A stretch of 64,000 nt of DNA from Pelobacter seleniigenes DSM 18267 (GCF_000711225.1 NZ_JOMG01000002.1:942501-1006500), one strand, 5' to 3'. Counted from the first letter of the stretch, positions 34,707 through 44,441 are shown. Made by a program: numbers and translations. The notes: a model not told the origin generated them from the sequence alone.

Positions 34707-35534
34707 ATGAAGAAACCGTTACTGCACATCTTTCGCAATACCCCGTTCGGCCGTGAAACTTTACTGCAATCGGCTTATCTCTGCCGGCGCCTGCAGCTGC
34801 CGCTGACGATCTATCGTCCTGAATTCAAAAGTTTTCTCTTTTACTTTGCCACGGATGTGGTGCAGATCGACCTTGATGGCAGCTATCTGACCAACCCCGA
34901 TTCTGCGGAAGACCATATCCGCGACATTCTCAACCTGCAGCAGCTGGACTACACGCCAATCCAGCCAATCAGCAAAAGCGCCAGCACCCTGCCGGATTTA
35001 CCGACCCATTTTTCAGTAATGACCTGCCCGCGTTCCATGACCAAAGATACCCGCAAAATCGCTCTGGGCAGTATCGGCCTGAAGGTACGGCGGATCGTCA
35101 ATACCGCCCCGTTCCCCATTTTTCTGCCGGCGCCGGTATTTAAACCCTGGGATAAGCTGGCCGTGCTGTACGGTGGCTCGATCCATGCCGCCGGTGCTCT
35201 GCGTTTGGCCCTGAAGATTCAGCAGCGCAGCAACGCGCCGCTGCAGCTCTTCGCCCGCGGTGATCAGCATGAACTCGAAGCGCGGCTGCGTTCCCAGGGC
35301 TTCAGCGACCAACAGATTGCTTCGTTGGACTGGCATTTCCTGACCGGTCACGATACGGCCACGCGGCTGTTCAACATTCCCCACGACAGCCTGGTGCTGC
35401 TTGGCGCCTACGGCAAAGGCAACATCAAGGAAACCCTGTTCGGCAGTACCATGGAGAAGGTGCAGCATCATCTCCCCAACAGTATGATCGTGGTCGGCCC
35501 GAAATGTCGCTGGATTGTCGATCCGCCGCAGTAA
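34707..35534 (+). CDS. universal stress protein-like, tandem USP domains
   Basis: 275 residues in two USP-like halves. The first (KKPLLHIFRNTPFGRETLLQSAYLCRRLQLPLTIYRPEFK) lacks a clear nucleotide motif. The second (~150-275) ends with LLGAYGKGNIKETLFGSTMEKVQHHLPNSMIVVGP, the GxxG-x(9)-GS(S/T) nucleotide-binding loop of ATP-binding USPs. The role is general stress adaptation; no operon partner is visible. ATG 34707 follows a weak GGAG, and an AT-rich gap separates it from the divergent kinase gene. Confidence 0.75.
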   Translation: MKKPLLHIFRNTPFGRETLLQSAYLCRRLQLPLTIYRPEFKSFLFYFATDVVQIDLDGSYLTNPDSAEDHIRDILNLQQLDYTPIQPISKSASTLPDLPTHFSVMTCPRSMTKDTRKIALGSIGLKVRRIVNTAPFPIFLPAPVFKPWDKLAVLYGGSIHAAGALRLALKIQQRSNAPLQLFARGDQHELEARLRSQGFSDQQIASLDWHFLTGHDTATRLFNIPHDSLVLLGAYGKGNIKETLFGSTMEKVQHHLPNSMIVVGPKCRWIVDPPQ

Positions 35535-35618
35535 TCTGCCGGCAGCATGAAAATCCGCTCCGGCTGTGCGATAATGAATGGCGATCGTTGACATTTTTTT
35601 GGCAAGGAGACACCGCGC

Positions 35619-35894
35619 ATGGAGATCAACATCCAGCTCAACCCACAGGCCGAACGTTTTGAAACCACCGTCGAAGGGATCAGCGCCTTCTTGACGTATT
35701 CCCTGGAGGAGGGCGTATTAACCCTGCTCCATACCGAAGTACCGCCCGCCTTGGAGGGCAAAGGGATCGGCAGTCGGCTGGCCGGCAGCGCCCTGGATTA
35801 CGCCCGGCAGGAGGACCTGAAAGTCGTTGCCAAGTGTTCCTTTGTGGCCAAATACATCGAACGTCATCAGGAGTATGCGGATCTACTGGCCTGA
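35619..35894 (+). CDS. small GNAT-fold N-acetyltransferase (YjdJ type)
   Basis: 91 residues, starting at ATG 35619 behind AAGGAG. It has the YjdJ-type minimal acetyltransferase pattern: a beta strand pair ISAFLTYSLEEGVLTLLHTEVPPALEGKGIGSRLA, where EGKGIG is the acetyl-CoA loop, then VVAKCSFVAKYIERHQEYADLL. These small proteins lack the outer strands of full GNATs. The substrate is unknown. It is convergent with the efflux operon. Confidence 0.88.
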   Translation: MEINIQLNPQAERFETTVEGISAFLTYSLEEGVLTLLHTEVPPALEGKGIGSRLAGSALDYARQEDLKVVAKCSFVAKYIERHQEYADLLA

Positions 35895-35909
35895 GCGGAT
35901 TCCGCTGGC

Positions 35910-38900
35910 TCAGTCGGCCGCATTGCTTCCCACCGCCTGGTCCAGTTCCGCCAGGGCCAGCTGATAGGCAACCTGTGCCTGGAGCTGGTTGTATTCGGCT
36001 TCTTTTACGGCGGCCACCAGTTCGTCATGGGCCGCCACAGTGATGGTCTCGACGGCCAGCTGATCGTCCCCCTGGCGTAAGCGGTCCCGTTGCAGGCTGA
36101 GGGCCTCTTCGGCCACGGCCATCATCATCCGGGTCTGTTCCAGTTTTCGATAGGCCTTGCCCACTGCAACTTCCACCTGCTGTTTGACCCGCTCCAGGTT
36201 GCGCTCCGCCTGCACCAGCTGCATGTTGCGCTGTTTGACTTTGGCGGATTTCTTGCCCCAGTCGAAGATATCCCAGGTCATCTGCAGGCCGACGACACCG
36301 AAATCGTCCTGGAGAAATGAGACCCCTTCCTGATGCATGTAGCTGGCAAAAAGTCCGATATCCGGAATAGAGTCATGGCGGGAGGCAGCGACTCCGCCCT
36401 GTGCCTTGCTGACTTTTTTCCTTGCTCCCAGGATCTCCGGATTGCTGACGAGAGCGGTAGCGACGTAGCTTTGTTGCGGCAACGGCTCAGCAGGCTCGCT
36501 GGCGGCATAGACCAGCTCGTAATCGCTATCCAAAGGCAGCCCGATCAGGCGGCTGAGTTCGGCACTCAAATCGCTGCTGCGGATCTCTTCGTTCAGGAGC
36601 GCCTGTTGCGCCTGCAGCAGCTTGACCCTGGCCCCACTGACCACCATCGGCAGCACCACTCCGGAGGTTGCCGCATCGGTTGCCTCGCGCAGGCCGGCGT
36701 CAGCGGCAGCGATGGCGGCACGGGCGGTCTCTTGCTGTTTTTTTGCCAGCAATAAGCCATAGAAGAGTTTTTTCGCCGCGAACACCACTTCCGTTTGCGC
36801 CTGGCGCAATTCCGCCTCCGAGATCATCCGGTCAGCGGCCGCCACCTGCTCGGCATCGCTAATCTTGATCAGCTGGGTGAGGGGCTGCTTGACGGTCAGG
36901 GTATTGAGCAGGGTGCTCTGCGACCCCTGGGAGATATCCATTTTCTCGGCCGGGAAAGAGCCGAGCCCTTCGATATTTCCCAAAGAGCCCGCCGGAATCG
37001 AAACCAGTTGGCTAGCGGTCAGGTAGGTCCAGCGCAGATCATCGGACAGCTGGGGATAGTAATCCGCCTGCACCGCATCCTCCTGGTAGCCTTTTTCGAG
37101 AACCTTGGCCGCCGCGATCTTCAGGGCGGGATTCTGCCGTAAAGCCAGCGCAACGGTCTGCTGCAGGGTCAGCTGTTGCACCGGCGCAACGGCCCGAGCC
37201 ATGGACGGCAGGCCGCAAAGAGCCAGCAGACAGACCGCGGCGATAGCACCGGCCCGGTTTTTCTTCAGCCGTGAACAGACCAGGACATAAATGACCGGCA
37301 CCACCAGCAGGGTAAAGAACATGGAAAAAATCAGCCCGATAGCGATGACGCTGGCCAACGGACTCCACAGACTGGATCCGGACAGAATCATGGGTGTCAC
37401 CCCCACTGCAGCGGCCATGGTGGTCAGGAAAATCGGCCGCAAGCGGCGTTCGCCGGCTTCGGTGGCCGCCTGGTCCAGGGAATGGCCTTCGGCAATCTTT
37501 TCATTGATGTAATCCACCAGGATGATGGCGTTCCGCACCACAATGCCACACAGACTGATCAGACCGACAAAGGCGGTGAAGCCGAAGGCATTACCGGTCA
37601 CATACAGGCCAAACACCGCTCCGGGCAGCATTAGCGGAATGGAGCACATGATCACCAGCGGCTCAAGAAGGTTGCGGAACTGAAACAGCAACACCAGGAA
37701 GATAGCCAGCAGACTGATCCCCAGCGCCGCCACCATTGTTGGCAAGGTTTCTTCCTGGTTGAACTTTTCCCCGCCGTAGAACAGCCGGTAGCCGACCGGA
37801 AGCTTGAGATCGTCAAGTTGCGGCTGGATGGCATTGAGCAGTTCCGACGCATAGTGCCCCTGCTTGACAAAGCTGCGCACGGTGATGGTGCGCACCCCAT
37901 TGCGCCTGACGATGCGACCGGTTTCCCATTCCGGGGCCAGTCTGGCCACCGAACGAACCGGCACACTTGCTCCGGTCAGTGATGAGGAGACATAGGCGTC
38001 CTGCACATCGTCGAAATTCTCCCGCTCGTCCTCGTCCAGCTTGAGCACAATGGTGACCGGGCGATCACCTTCCCAGAACACGCTCACCGGCAGACCGCTG
38101 AAGGCGCCGGACAGGGTTCTGGCCACCGTAGCATTGGTCAACCCGAGGCGCTTGGACAGTTCGCTGTCAACGTTGACATCCGCCATGAAGGCATCATTAA
38201 AATAATCCTGATGGACATAGCGAGCGTAAGGAACTGCACTGACGATCCCCTGCACTTCGGCCGCCAGCTCCTTCAGCTCATCGAGCTTGTCGCCGGAGAT
38301 CCGAATCTCCACCGGCGCTTCGACAATATTCCCCTGCTGCAACTCCTTGACCACGACCATGGCTTCGGGAACCAGCCCGGCCAGTTTGCCGCTCAGCTCT
38401 TCGACAATCGTCGGGGTTGCGTCAACCGAATGGGTGTTGACAATCAGCTGGCCGTAAGCACTATCGGGCTGCTGGGGATTGACGTTGTAGTAAAAGCGGG
38501 GGGCGCTCTGCCCGATAAAACTGGCATACTGGGCGATATCGGCCCGCCCGGCCAGTTCCGCTTCGATCCGCTGGATCGCCGCATCGGTCGCTTCGATCCG
38601 GCTGCCCTGCGGCATCCACACATCGATCACGAACTGATCACGTTCTGCCGACGGGAAAAATTGCTGGGGCACCTGTTTAAAGAGTGGCCCGCAAGCCACG
38701 ACGGCAAGGATTCCCAGGGCGACGGCAACCAGTTTCCTGCGCATCAGAAACGTGATGCACCGGGCATACACCGCCTGCAGCCGGTCAAGCAAGGAGACAT
38801 GCTTTTTGCCCTTTTTCCTGACCGGCTGATCATGATTGTGCAGCCCCTTGCGGACAAAGGACCGACAGAGAATCGGCGTCAGCATCACCGCCACCACAAA

Positions 38901-40325
38901 GGAGACACTTAGCGCAGTGGCGACGGTCAGCGGCAGGGCGCGGATGAACTCTCCGGTCGACCCGCTTAGAATCAACAGCGGCAAAAACGAACAGATAATG
39001 GTGACGGTTGCGGTGAACACCGGCACCACCACCTCGGTTGCGGAGCGCCAGGCCGCTTCGGCACGGGGGACCTTGCGGTCGAGCAGTTCGACATAATTGT
39101 CGGCAATGACGATGGCATCATCGACGATAATCCCCAGCACCACGATCAGGGCGGCGATGGAGACCTGGTGAAGCTGAATGCCGAAAGCATCCATGATCCC
39201 CAGGGTGGTCGCCAGGGTGATGGGAATGGCCACGGCCGACACCAGCGCCACCCGCATGGGCAGCAGCAACAGGGTGACCAGGATCACCGAGCCGATGGCC
39301 AGGAGAAACTCGTGGCTCAGGTCGTTGATGCGGGTTTTGACCACGGTCGGCTGATCCGCGATGATGTCCAGGGACAGGTCCGGCGGCAGCACCGCGTGCA
39401 GGCGTTCAAACACCTGGGCGATCCGCTCGCCGAGGTGGACGATGTTCTTCCCTTTCTGCATCTCGATGGAGAACATCACGCTCGGTTCGCCGTTGCAACG
39501 GACCAGAAAGGTCGGATCCTGGTACCGGCGGGTGACCTCGGCGACATCGCGGATATAGACCGGTTGTCCGCCGGGGGACACATTCAGCAGCACATTGCGG
39601 ATATCCTCTTCGGTATCGAAAGCCCCGGTCACCCGTAGCGGAGCATCCAGGCTCCCGGAGTCGACACTGCCGGCGCTGGTAATGACATTCTGTTGCTGCA
39701 GGGCCTGAATCACCTGGGCGGGGTTGACCGCATGTTGGGAAATCCGTTCACTGCTGCTGGTCACCCAAACTTCTTCGGTCTGCTCACCGTAGCTGGCCAT
39801 CTTGCCGATCTGACGAATCTTGCGCAGTTCGTCTTCAATCCGCTCGACATAATCCTGCAGTTCCCGATAGCCGTAGCGCTTGCCGTGGACCGCGATCAGC
39901 ATGGCGACGGTGTCGCCGAAATCGGATTTCACCAACGGTCCCCGAACTCCGGCCGGCAGCTCTGTCGCAGCGGTCTGGAGCATTTCATGGCGCAGCTTGC
40001 CCCAGAACACGTCCGGTTCCTTGACGTTGTCCTCCAGTTCCACATTGATCACCGCCAGTCCGTGGCGACTGGTGGAGAAAGTCTTATCCTTACGGACTTC
40101 CGGGAATTTAAAGATATGCCGTTCCAGCACCTTGCTGACCTGCTCCTCAACCTGGCTGGCGGTCGCCCCCGGATACTGGGCGAGGACCAGCCCGGTGCGG
40201 ATGGTGATGGAGGGATCTTCGGTCTTCGGCATGTTGAAAAATGCATGCATACCGGCCAGGAACAGCAGGGCCGCAAAAAACAGGGCGACCACCGGATACT
40301 TTAGAGTGCTTTTAATCGGGTTCAC
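35910..40325 (-). CDS. RND efflux pump fused to a TolC-like outer-membrane domain
   Basis: 1471 residues. Residues 1-~1021 are a full RND permease of the AcrB/hydrophobe-exporter group, with twelve membrane helices, two large periplasmic loops and the helix-4 proton relay DD in GIIVDDAIVIADN. A 13th hydrophobic segment (AGAIAAVCLLALCGLPSMARA, ~1025-1045) resembles a signal peptide and returns the chain to the periplasm. The remaining ~425 residues are an outer-membrane efflux protein with two TolC repeats (LTLQQTVALALRQNPALK and WDIFDWGKKSAKVKQRN). The frame is open without a stop at the join. The fusion would give one-to-one inner and outer channel parts, unless the TolC half is cut off after export. 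Confidence 0.9.
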   Translation of the reverse strand: MNPIKSTLKYPVVALFFAALLFLAGMHAFFNMPKTEDPSITIRTGLVLAQYPGATASQVEEQVSKVLERHIFKFPEVRKDKTFSTSRHGLAVINVELEDNVKEPDVFWGKLRHEMLQTAATELPAGVRGPLVKSDFGDTVAMLIAVHGKRYGYRELQDYVERIEDELRKIRQIGKMASYGEQTEEVWVTSSSERISQHAVNPAQVIQALQQQNVITSAGSVDSGSLDAPLRVTGAFDTEEDIRNVLLNVSPGGQPVYIRDVAEVTRRYQDPTFLVRCNGEPSVMFSIEMQKGKNIVHLGERIAQVFERLHAVLPPDLSLDIIADQPTVVKTRINDLSHEFLLAIGSVILVTLLLLPMRVALVSAVAIPITLATTLGIMDAFGIQLHQVSIAALIVVLGIIVDDAIVIADNYVELLDRKVPRAEAAWRSATEVVVPVFTATVTIICSFLPLLILSGSTGEFIRALPLTVATALSVSFVVAVMLTPILCRSFVRKGLHNHDQPVRKKGKKHVSLLDRLQAVYARCITFLMRRKLVAVALGILAVVACGPLFKQVPQQFFPSAERDQFVIDVWMPQGSRIEATDAAIQRIEAELAGRADIAQYASFIGQSAPRFYYNVNPQQPDSAYGQLIVNTHSVDATPTIVEELSGKLAGLVPEAMVVVKELQQGNIVEAPVEIRISGDKLDELKELAAEVQGIVSAVPYARYVHQDYFNDAFMADVNVDSELSKRLGLTNATVARTLSGAFSGLPVSVFWEGDRPVTIVLKLDEDERENFDDVQDAYVSSSLTGASVPVRSVARLAPEWETGRIVRRNGVRTITVRSFVKQGHYASELLNAIQPQLDDLKLPVGYRLFYGGEKFNQEETLPTMVAALGISLLAIFLVLLFQFRNLLEPLVIMCSIPLMLPGAVFGLYVTGNAFGFTAFVGLISLCGIVVRNAIILVDYINEKIAEGHSLDQAATEAGERRLRPIFLTTMAAAVGVTPMILSGSSLWSPLASVIAIGLIFSMFFTLLVVPVIYVLVCSRLKKNRAGAIAAVCLLALCGLPSMARAVAPVQQLTLQQTVALALRQNPALKIAAAKVLEKGYQEDAVQADYYPQLSDDLRWTYLTASQLVSIPAGSLGNIEGLGSFPAEKMDISQGSQSTLLNTLTVKQPLTQLIKISDAEQVAAADRMISEAELRQAQTEVVFAAKKLFYGLLLAKKQQETARAAIAAADAGLREATDAATSGVVLPMVVSGARVKLLQAQQALLNEEIRSSDLSAELSRLIGLPLDSDYELVYAASEPAEPLPQQSYVATALVSNPEILGARKKVSKAQGGVAASRHDSIPDIGLFASYMHQEGVSFLQDDFGVVGLQMTWDIFDWGKKSAKVKQRNMQLVQAERNLERVKQQVEVAVGKAYRKLEQTRMMMAVAEEALSLQRDRLRQGDDQLAVETITVAAHDELVAAVKEAEYNQLQAQVAYQLALAELDQAVGSNAAD

Positions 40326-40339
40326 CGCGCTGCTCCTTG

Positions 40340-41485
40340 TTACTGGCTTTCACCGGCTTTGACAACGGTGACAGCGGCTCCGTCCCGCAGTTTATCCTGC
40401 CCGGCAAGCACGATCTGCTCATCGCCGACCAGCCCGGAGCTGATCTCGACCTGGTCCCCGATCAGATTACCGATGGTCACCCGCTTGCTGTGGGCCCGCT
40501 GTTGTTGCGGATAATAGATGTAGACCAGCGGCGCCCCCTGCGGGTCATGCACAATCGCCGCCGTCGGCAGGGTCATGGCATCCAGCTGGTCGTTGCCGAT
40601 GATGGCGGCTTTCGCCACCATGCCGAGACGCAGCTGATAATCCGGATTGGCAACCGCAATGCGGGTCATATAGGTGCGCGTCCCCGGATCGGCACTGACA
40701 TTGACCACCCGGACCGTGCCATTGAACTGCTGCTGCGGCAGCGCCGGCAGGGTCACCTGCGCCTGCTGCCCCACAGCAACCAGATGGATGTCGCGTTCCG
40801 GCACACCGACCAGGATTTCCACCGGATCGAGACGGACAATCTCCAACGCCGGCGAGCCTGCGGCCACGGTCTGGCCGGGTTCCACCTGCCGTTTGGCAAC
40901 AAACCCGCTCACTGGCGCACGCAGTCTGGTATCGCCAAGCCGCTTGCGCTGGATTTTTTCCGCGGCCAGGGCCTGCTCCAGTTGCTGAGTCGCCGCCTGG
41001 TAGGCGGCCCGGTATTTCTCAAAATCATTCCTGGCCAGGCTGTGATGCTGATACAGATAGTCCATCCGCTGATACTCGTCACGGCTGCGCTCCACGGCGA
41101 CCCCGGCCTGTTTAACCTGAGCGCTGGCTCCGTCAAGGGCCGCCTGATAATCGAGGGGTTCCAGGCTGGCCAGCAACTGCCCCGCCTTAACAAAATCCCC
41201 TTCCCGGGGCATCACTCTCTCGACCCGCCCCGCAACCAGGAACGAAACCTTTGTGGGTTCAAAAGGGGAGACCACGCTGCCGCTGACCGGGATACTGCGC
41301 TGCACCCGGACATGTTTGACCTGCCCCACAGCGACCGGGATCGGGGGTGCGCTTGGTGCTACCGCCGGTTGTTCGTCCGAACAGCCGGCGAGCACAGCCA
41401 GCAATAACAACAGAACCAGAACCAAGCGCTGCTGTTGCCGAAGGCCGGTTCCTGACCAAATGGGATGGGGGGAAATGAATCTCAT
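40340..41485 (-). CDS. RND periplasmic adaptor (membrane fusion) lipoprotein
   Basis: 381 residues from ATG 41485 (RBS AAAGGA). The N-terminus RFISPHPIWSGTGLRQQQRLV precedes LVLLLLLAVLAGC, a lipobox, so the protein is lipid-anchored after the export signal. Then come the HlyD/AcrA-type parts: the first barrel-sandwich strand (VSFLVAGRVERVMPREGDFVKAGQLLASLEP), the helical hairpin, and the return strand RAPVSGFVAKRQVEPGQTVAAG. It bridges the RND pump and outer-membrane channel. It lies 14 bases before the pump gene. A longer frame to 41530 lacks a ribosome site. Confidence 0.9.
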   Translation of the reverse strand: MRFISPHPIWSGTGLRQQQRLVLVLLLLLAVLAGCSDEQPAVAPSAPPIPVAVGQVKHVRVQRSIPVSGSVVSPFEPTKVSFLVAGRVERVMPREGDFVKAGQLLASLEPLDYQAALDGASAQVKQAGVAVERSRDEYQRMDYLYQHHSLARNDFEKYRAAYQAATQQLEQALAAEKIQRKRLGDTRLRAPVSGFVAKRQVEPGQTVAAGSPALEIVRLDPVEILVGVPERDIHLVAVGQQAQVTLPALPQQQFNGTVRVVNVSADPGTRTYMTRIAVANPDYQLRLGMVAKAAIIGNDQLDAMTLPTAAIVHDPQGAPLVYIYYPQQQRAHSKRVTIGNLIGDQVEISSGLVGDEQIVLAGQDKLRDGAAVTVVKAGESQ

Positions 41486-41569
41486 ACATTTTCCTTTGCG
41501 TGCGCTACGGGACTGGCGCGGACGGGACAACCGTTCCCATTCCCGCCCGAACTTGCGGCCGGTTCAGGT

Positions 41570-42193
41570 TTAAATTCCGCCGCTGGCTGATTGTTTGCTT
41601 AACCCGCCGAGGACAAACGCCGTCATTCGCCGACTCAGGGTTTCAATATCGATATCGTTTTTGAGTTCAATAAAATAAAACAGGCTGCGACTGAACAGGC
41701 CGACCAGAAATGCCGCCTCGGTTTCGGCATCCTCAAATGAGAGGAACGCTGAATCCCGGTTCTGCTCCAGCTGCCGGCGAGTCATATCGATGAAATCAAG
41801 ATAAAGATCCTGCCAGGTATTCCGGAATGAACAGTCATGCTGACCGCTTTCGTAAAACAGCAGCTTGGCCATTTTTTTGTTCTCCGAATAGAGCCGCACC
41901 AGATCGCGGATGAAAACCAGCAGGTTGGCTCTGATTTCATCGGCAGAAGTTCCGGCAAAGAGATTGTCCGCGCCTTCAATGACCTCGGCAAACAACCCTT
42001 TGAACTCGGCTGCGATATGCAGGAAAACATCGTCCTTGGACTTGAAATAGAGATAAAAAGTGCCCTGTGCCACCCGGGCCGCGGCCACAATGTCTGAAAC
42101 CCGGGTTTTCTGAAAGCCCTTTTCATGAAACATGTCAATGGCCGCATTGATCAACTGCGCCCTGGTATCCTTCGCTCCCGCTTCGGTCTGCAT
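41570..42193 (-). CDS. TetR-family repressor of the efflux operon
   Basis: 207 residues. The N-terminal helix-turn-helix is FQKTRVSDIVAAARVAQGTFYLYFKSKDDVFLHIAAEF (GTFY-YF is typical). The C-terminal domain is a ligand-binding type found with RND pumps. ATG 42193 follows GGAGAAG. The 44-bp palindrome immediately upstream, across the -10 region, is the likely operator; the gene, the adaptor and the pump run in the same direction, so the repressor controls its own operon. The inducing compound is unknown. Confidence 0.93.
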   Translation of the reverse strand: MQTEAGAKDTRAQLINAAIDMFHEKGFQKTRVSDIVAAARVAQGTFYLYFKSKDDVFLHIAAEFKGLFAEVIEGADNLFAGTSADEIRANLLVFIRDLVRLYSENKKMAKLLFYESGQHDCSFRNTWQDLYLDFIDMTRRQLEQNRDSAFLSFEDAETEAAFLVGLFSRSLFYFIELKNDIDIETLSRRMTAFVLGGLSKQSASGGI

Positions 42194-42201
42194 GGTTTCT
42201 T

Positions 42202-42245
42202 CTCCGGGGTAATATGACTGACGTGTCAGTCATATTACCCCGGAG
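42202..42245. promoter_or_regulatory. 44-bp perfect palindrome, likely TetR operator
   Basis: Two 21-base arms are perfectly complementary around a central GT (42223-42224). It covers the -10 element and ends at the ribosome site of tetR. The core half-site is GTAATATGACTGAC. Confidence 0.85.
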
Positions 42246-42259
42246 GTTCTCCCTGTCAA
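42232..42259 (-). promoter_or_regulatory. promoter of the tetR-adaptor-RND operon
   Basis: On the minus strand a perfect TTGACA (42259-42254), 16 bases, then TAATAT (42237-42232). The -10 lies inside the palindrome, so the repressor would block RNA polymerase. Confidence 0.7.
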
Positions 42260-42316
42260 CCCTTTTCAATCGGTTCGCTGTGCGGCATTTTTCACAGCGG
42301 AAAGGGATAATAATGA

Positions 42317-42345
42317 TTGAAACCATTCTTAATTTAGGTTAATTT
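42317..42345 (+). promoter_or_regulatory. weak candidate promoter for the REC-REC-GGDEF gene
   Basis: TTGAAA (42317-42322), 17 bases, TAATTT (42340-42345), 41 bases before the start codon. The -10 matches only three consensus bases. Confidence 0.35.
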
Positions 42346-42385
42346 ATTTTTTCTTTGTTTTCTCCCTAGCCCGTTGGGTATTTTG

Positions 42386-43630
42386 ATGAAAAAGATTCTG
42401 CTTGTTGAAGACAGTAAAATGTTTATCAACCTGGTACAAAACCGAATTAGCAGGGATTTCCAGATTGAATGTGTTATTCGCCAGAGTTACCAGGAGGCTG
42501 CAGAACTGCTCGCGGCCGGCCAACATGAATACCTGCTGGCTATTCTCGATCTGACTTTACCCGGCTCGCCTGACGGGGAGATTGTCGACCTGGTCAAGAC
42601 GCAAGGCATTCCCATCGTCGTTGTGACCGGACGTATGGACGACCTGACCCGCGACAGTATTCTTGAAAAACAGGTCCTCGACTATATCCTCAAGGGCCCT
42701 CATACCCTCGATCTGCTCTCCGGAACCATCAGCCGCTTTCTGCGCAACAAGGACATTAAAATCCTGCTGGTCGAAGACTCCCGGCTGGTCCGGGAAAGCA
42801 CCAAAGCCATCCTGGAAAAACAGCAATTCACAGTCATCGAAGCGAACCACGGAAAGACCGCCTTGCAGGAACTGCGCAAACACCAGGATACCAGGGTCGT
42901 GCTGACCGACTTCAACATGCCGGAGATGAACGGTTTCGAACTCACCGCAGAAATCCGCAAGAACTTCCCTATGGACAAGCTGGCGGTCATCGGCATGTCC
43001 GCCTACGGCAACCCCCTGCTTTCCGCCCAGTTTCTCAAGCGGGGTGCCAGTGACTTCCTCAACAAGCCGTATTTTGAAGAAGAGCTGGTCTGGAGGGTCA
43101 ACCAGAACGTTGAAATGCTGGTGCATGTTGAGCAACTGCGCCAGGCCGCAATCGTGGATTCGATGACCGGCCTCTACAACCGCGGCTACTTCTTTCAGGT
43201 CGGTGACAAGCTGTTCGAAAATGCCCGGCGGCAAAACCTGCAGATCAGCGTCGCCATGATTGATATCGATCATTTCAAGGCCATCAACGATACCTACGGA
43301 CATTGCTGCGGGGATGTTGCAATCCGCCATGTGGCCGGAATCCTGAAAAACAGCTTCCGTTCCTCGGACATCGTGGCCAGATTCGGCGGTGAAGAGTTTA
43401 TCATCCTGACCAGCAATATGGACAGCTCCAGGATCAAGCAGCATTTTGAAGAACTCCGGGAGCGGATTTCCAGCCATATTATCAAGTCAGACGGAGCCAA
43501 AATTCGCGTTTCGGTCTCCATTGGCGTCTGCACCCAGTTGGGCGAGACCTTTGACAAAACCGTATCCAAAGCAGACAACCTGCTTTATGAGGCAAAAAAT
43601 GCCGGCCGCAACTGCGTTGTGATCAGCTGA
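42386..43630 (+). CDS. diguanylate cyclase with two receiver domains
   Basis: 414 residues. Two REC domains: the first ~2-125 (LLVEDSKMF, LAILDLTLPG) and the second ~133-255 (ILLVEDSRLV, VVLTDFNMPEM). A GGDEF domain follows at ~270-414, with SMTGLYNRGYFFQ and the active site FGGEEF (GGEEF variant), and no obvious RxxD inhibitory site just before it. It makes c-di-GMP in response to phosphorylation, in the manner of PleD. The partner kinase is not in the window. The ATG at 42386 is chosen by the REC start; an in-frame upstream TTG at 42374 is possible. Confidence 0.94.
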   Translation: MKKILLVEDSKMFINLVQNRISRDFQIECVIRQSYQEAAELLAAGQHEYLLAILDLTLPGSPDGEIVDLVKTQGIPIVVVTGRMDDLTRDSILEKQVLDYILKGPHTLDLLSGTISRFLRNKDIKILLVEDSRLVRESTKAILEKQQFTVIEANHGKTALQELRKHQDTRVVLTDFNMPEMNGFELTAEIRKNFPMDKLAVIGMSAYGNPLLSAQFLKRGASDFLNKPYFEEELVWRVNQNVEMLVHVEQLRQAAIVDSMTGLYNRGYFFQVGDKLFENARRQNLQISVAMIDIDHFKAINDTYGHCCGDVAIRHVAGILKNSFRSSDIVARFGGEEFIILTSNMDSSRIKQHFEELRERISSHIIKSDGAKIRVSVSIGVCTQLGETFDKTVSKADNLLYEAKNAGRNCVVIS

Positions 43631-43985
43631 ACAACCAGCCAACGAGGTGTTTCTTCCGTTTATAACCGCGCTGCCAGCCCTGTTCCGCCGAGCACCTCAA
43701 GCGGGTAGGCTGAATCTCGCTTGCCAGGGGCGGGAAACCTGAAGGTTTTCCACCCTGCTCCTGCCGCAAAGGTTTGGGTTAATTCTCTACCCTGACCGGC
43801 ATTTTCCCGACAGACTCCCCAAAAAACCAAAAAATTTGTGTTAGATTGGTTCATCAAATAAACCCGGAAAGCATGTGGCCCAAGCACATTGTTGCGAATC
43901 GGCACGTCATCGCGACAAAGTGATAATCGGCTTGGCTTTCAACCGAAATACTGATTTTTACCCTGTCTCAGGAAAGGACGAAAGA

Positions 43986-44261
43986 ATGAAATCAACCCTG
44001 ATCTTACTGCTGCTGAGCGCACTTCTGCTCCTGGCTGGCTGCGAAAGCGCCCAGCAGAAAGCCTATGACCTCAAAGCGGACACCATCGGCACCCATCGGG
44101 TGGTCGAGGTCTACACCGAAGCCGGTAACAAGGTTGCCTCCATCGAAGACAACCGGATGCGCTTTGAAATGGTCGGCGAGCGTTCGGTCCGCCTGTGGCT
44201 GGGCGATAAAAATCAGAAAGTGATGATCGGCAATATGGGTTTCATCATCAAAGACCTGTAG
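43986..44261 (+). CDS. small lipoprotein
   Basis: 91 residues. The signal LILLLLSALLLLAGC ends in a lipobox (LLAG-C). The mature part of ~70 residues is a predicted beta-rich domain (THRVVEVYTEAGNKVASIEDNRMRFEMV...SVRLWLGDKN). No family is recognised. It is likely tethered to the outer membrane. The 355-base gap before it has no other gene; a 81-codon minus-strand frame there lacks features. Confidence 0.8.
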   Translation: MKSTLILLLLSALLLLAGCESAQQKAYDLKADTIGTHRVVEVYTEAGNKVASIEDNRMRFEMVGERSVRLWLGDKNQKVMIGNMGFIIKDL

Positions 44262-44441
44262 AAGCGTTTTTTCCGGAAATGCTCCTGGTGGGAATGCGCC
44301 GGTATTTTTCAGCGCCCCACCGCTCTTGATAAATGGCGGAACATGGTGTGGCAATACGCCGACCAGCAGTCCTTGCAGAGGTTGAATTCAGGCCAGCTGG
44401 CTGAGTATGCTACGATGAAAAACATCTGTTGTGGAGGAGTC

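Noticed and set aside
43660-43905. 81-codon minus-strand frame
   Set aside because: No ribosome site, no signal or family match; the region is likely the non-coding gap after the GGDEF gene.
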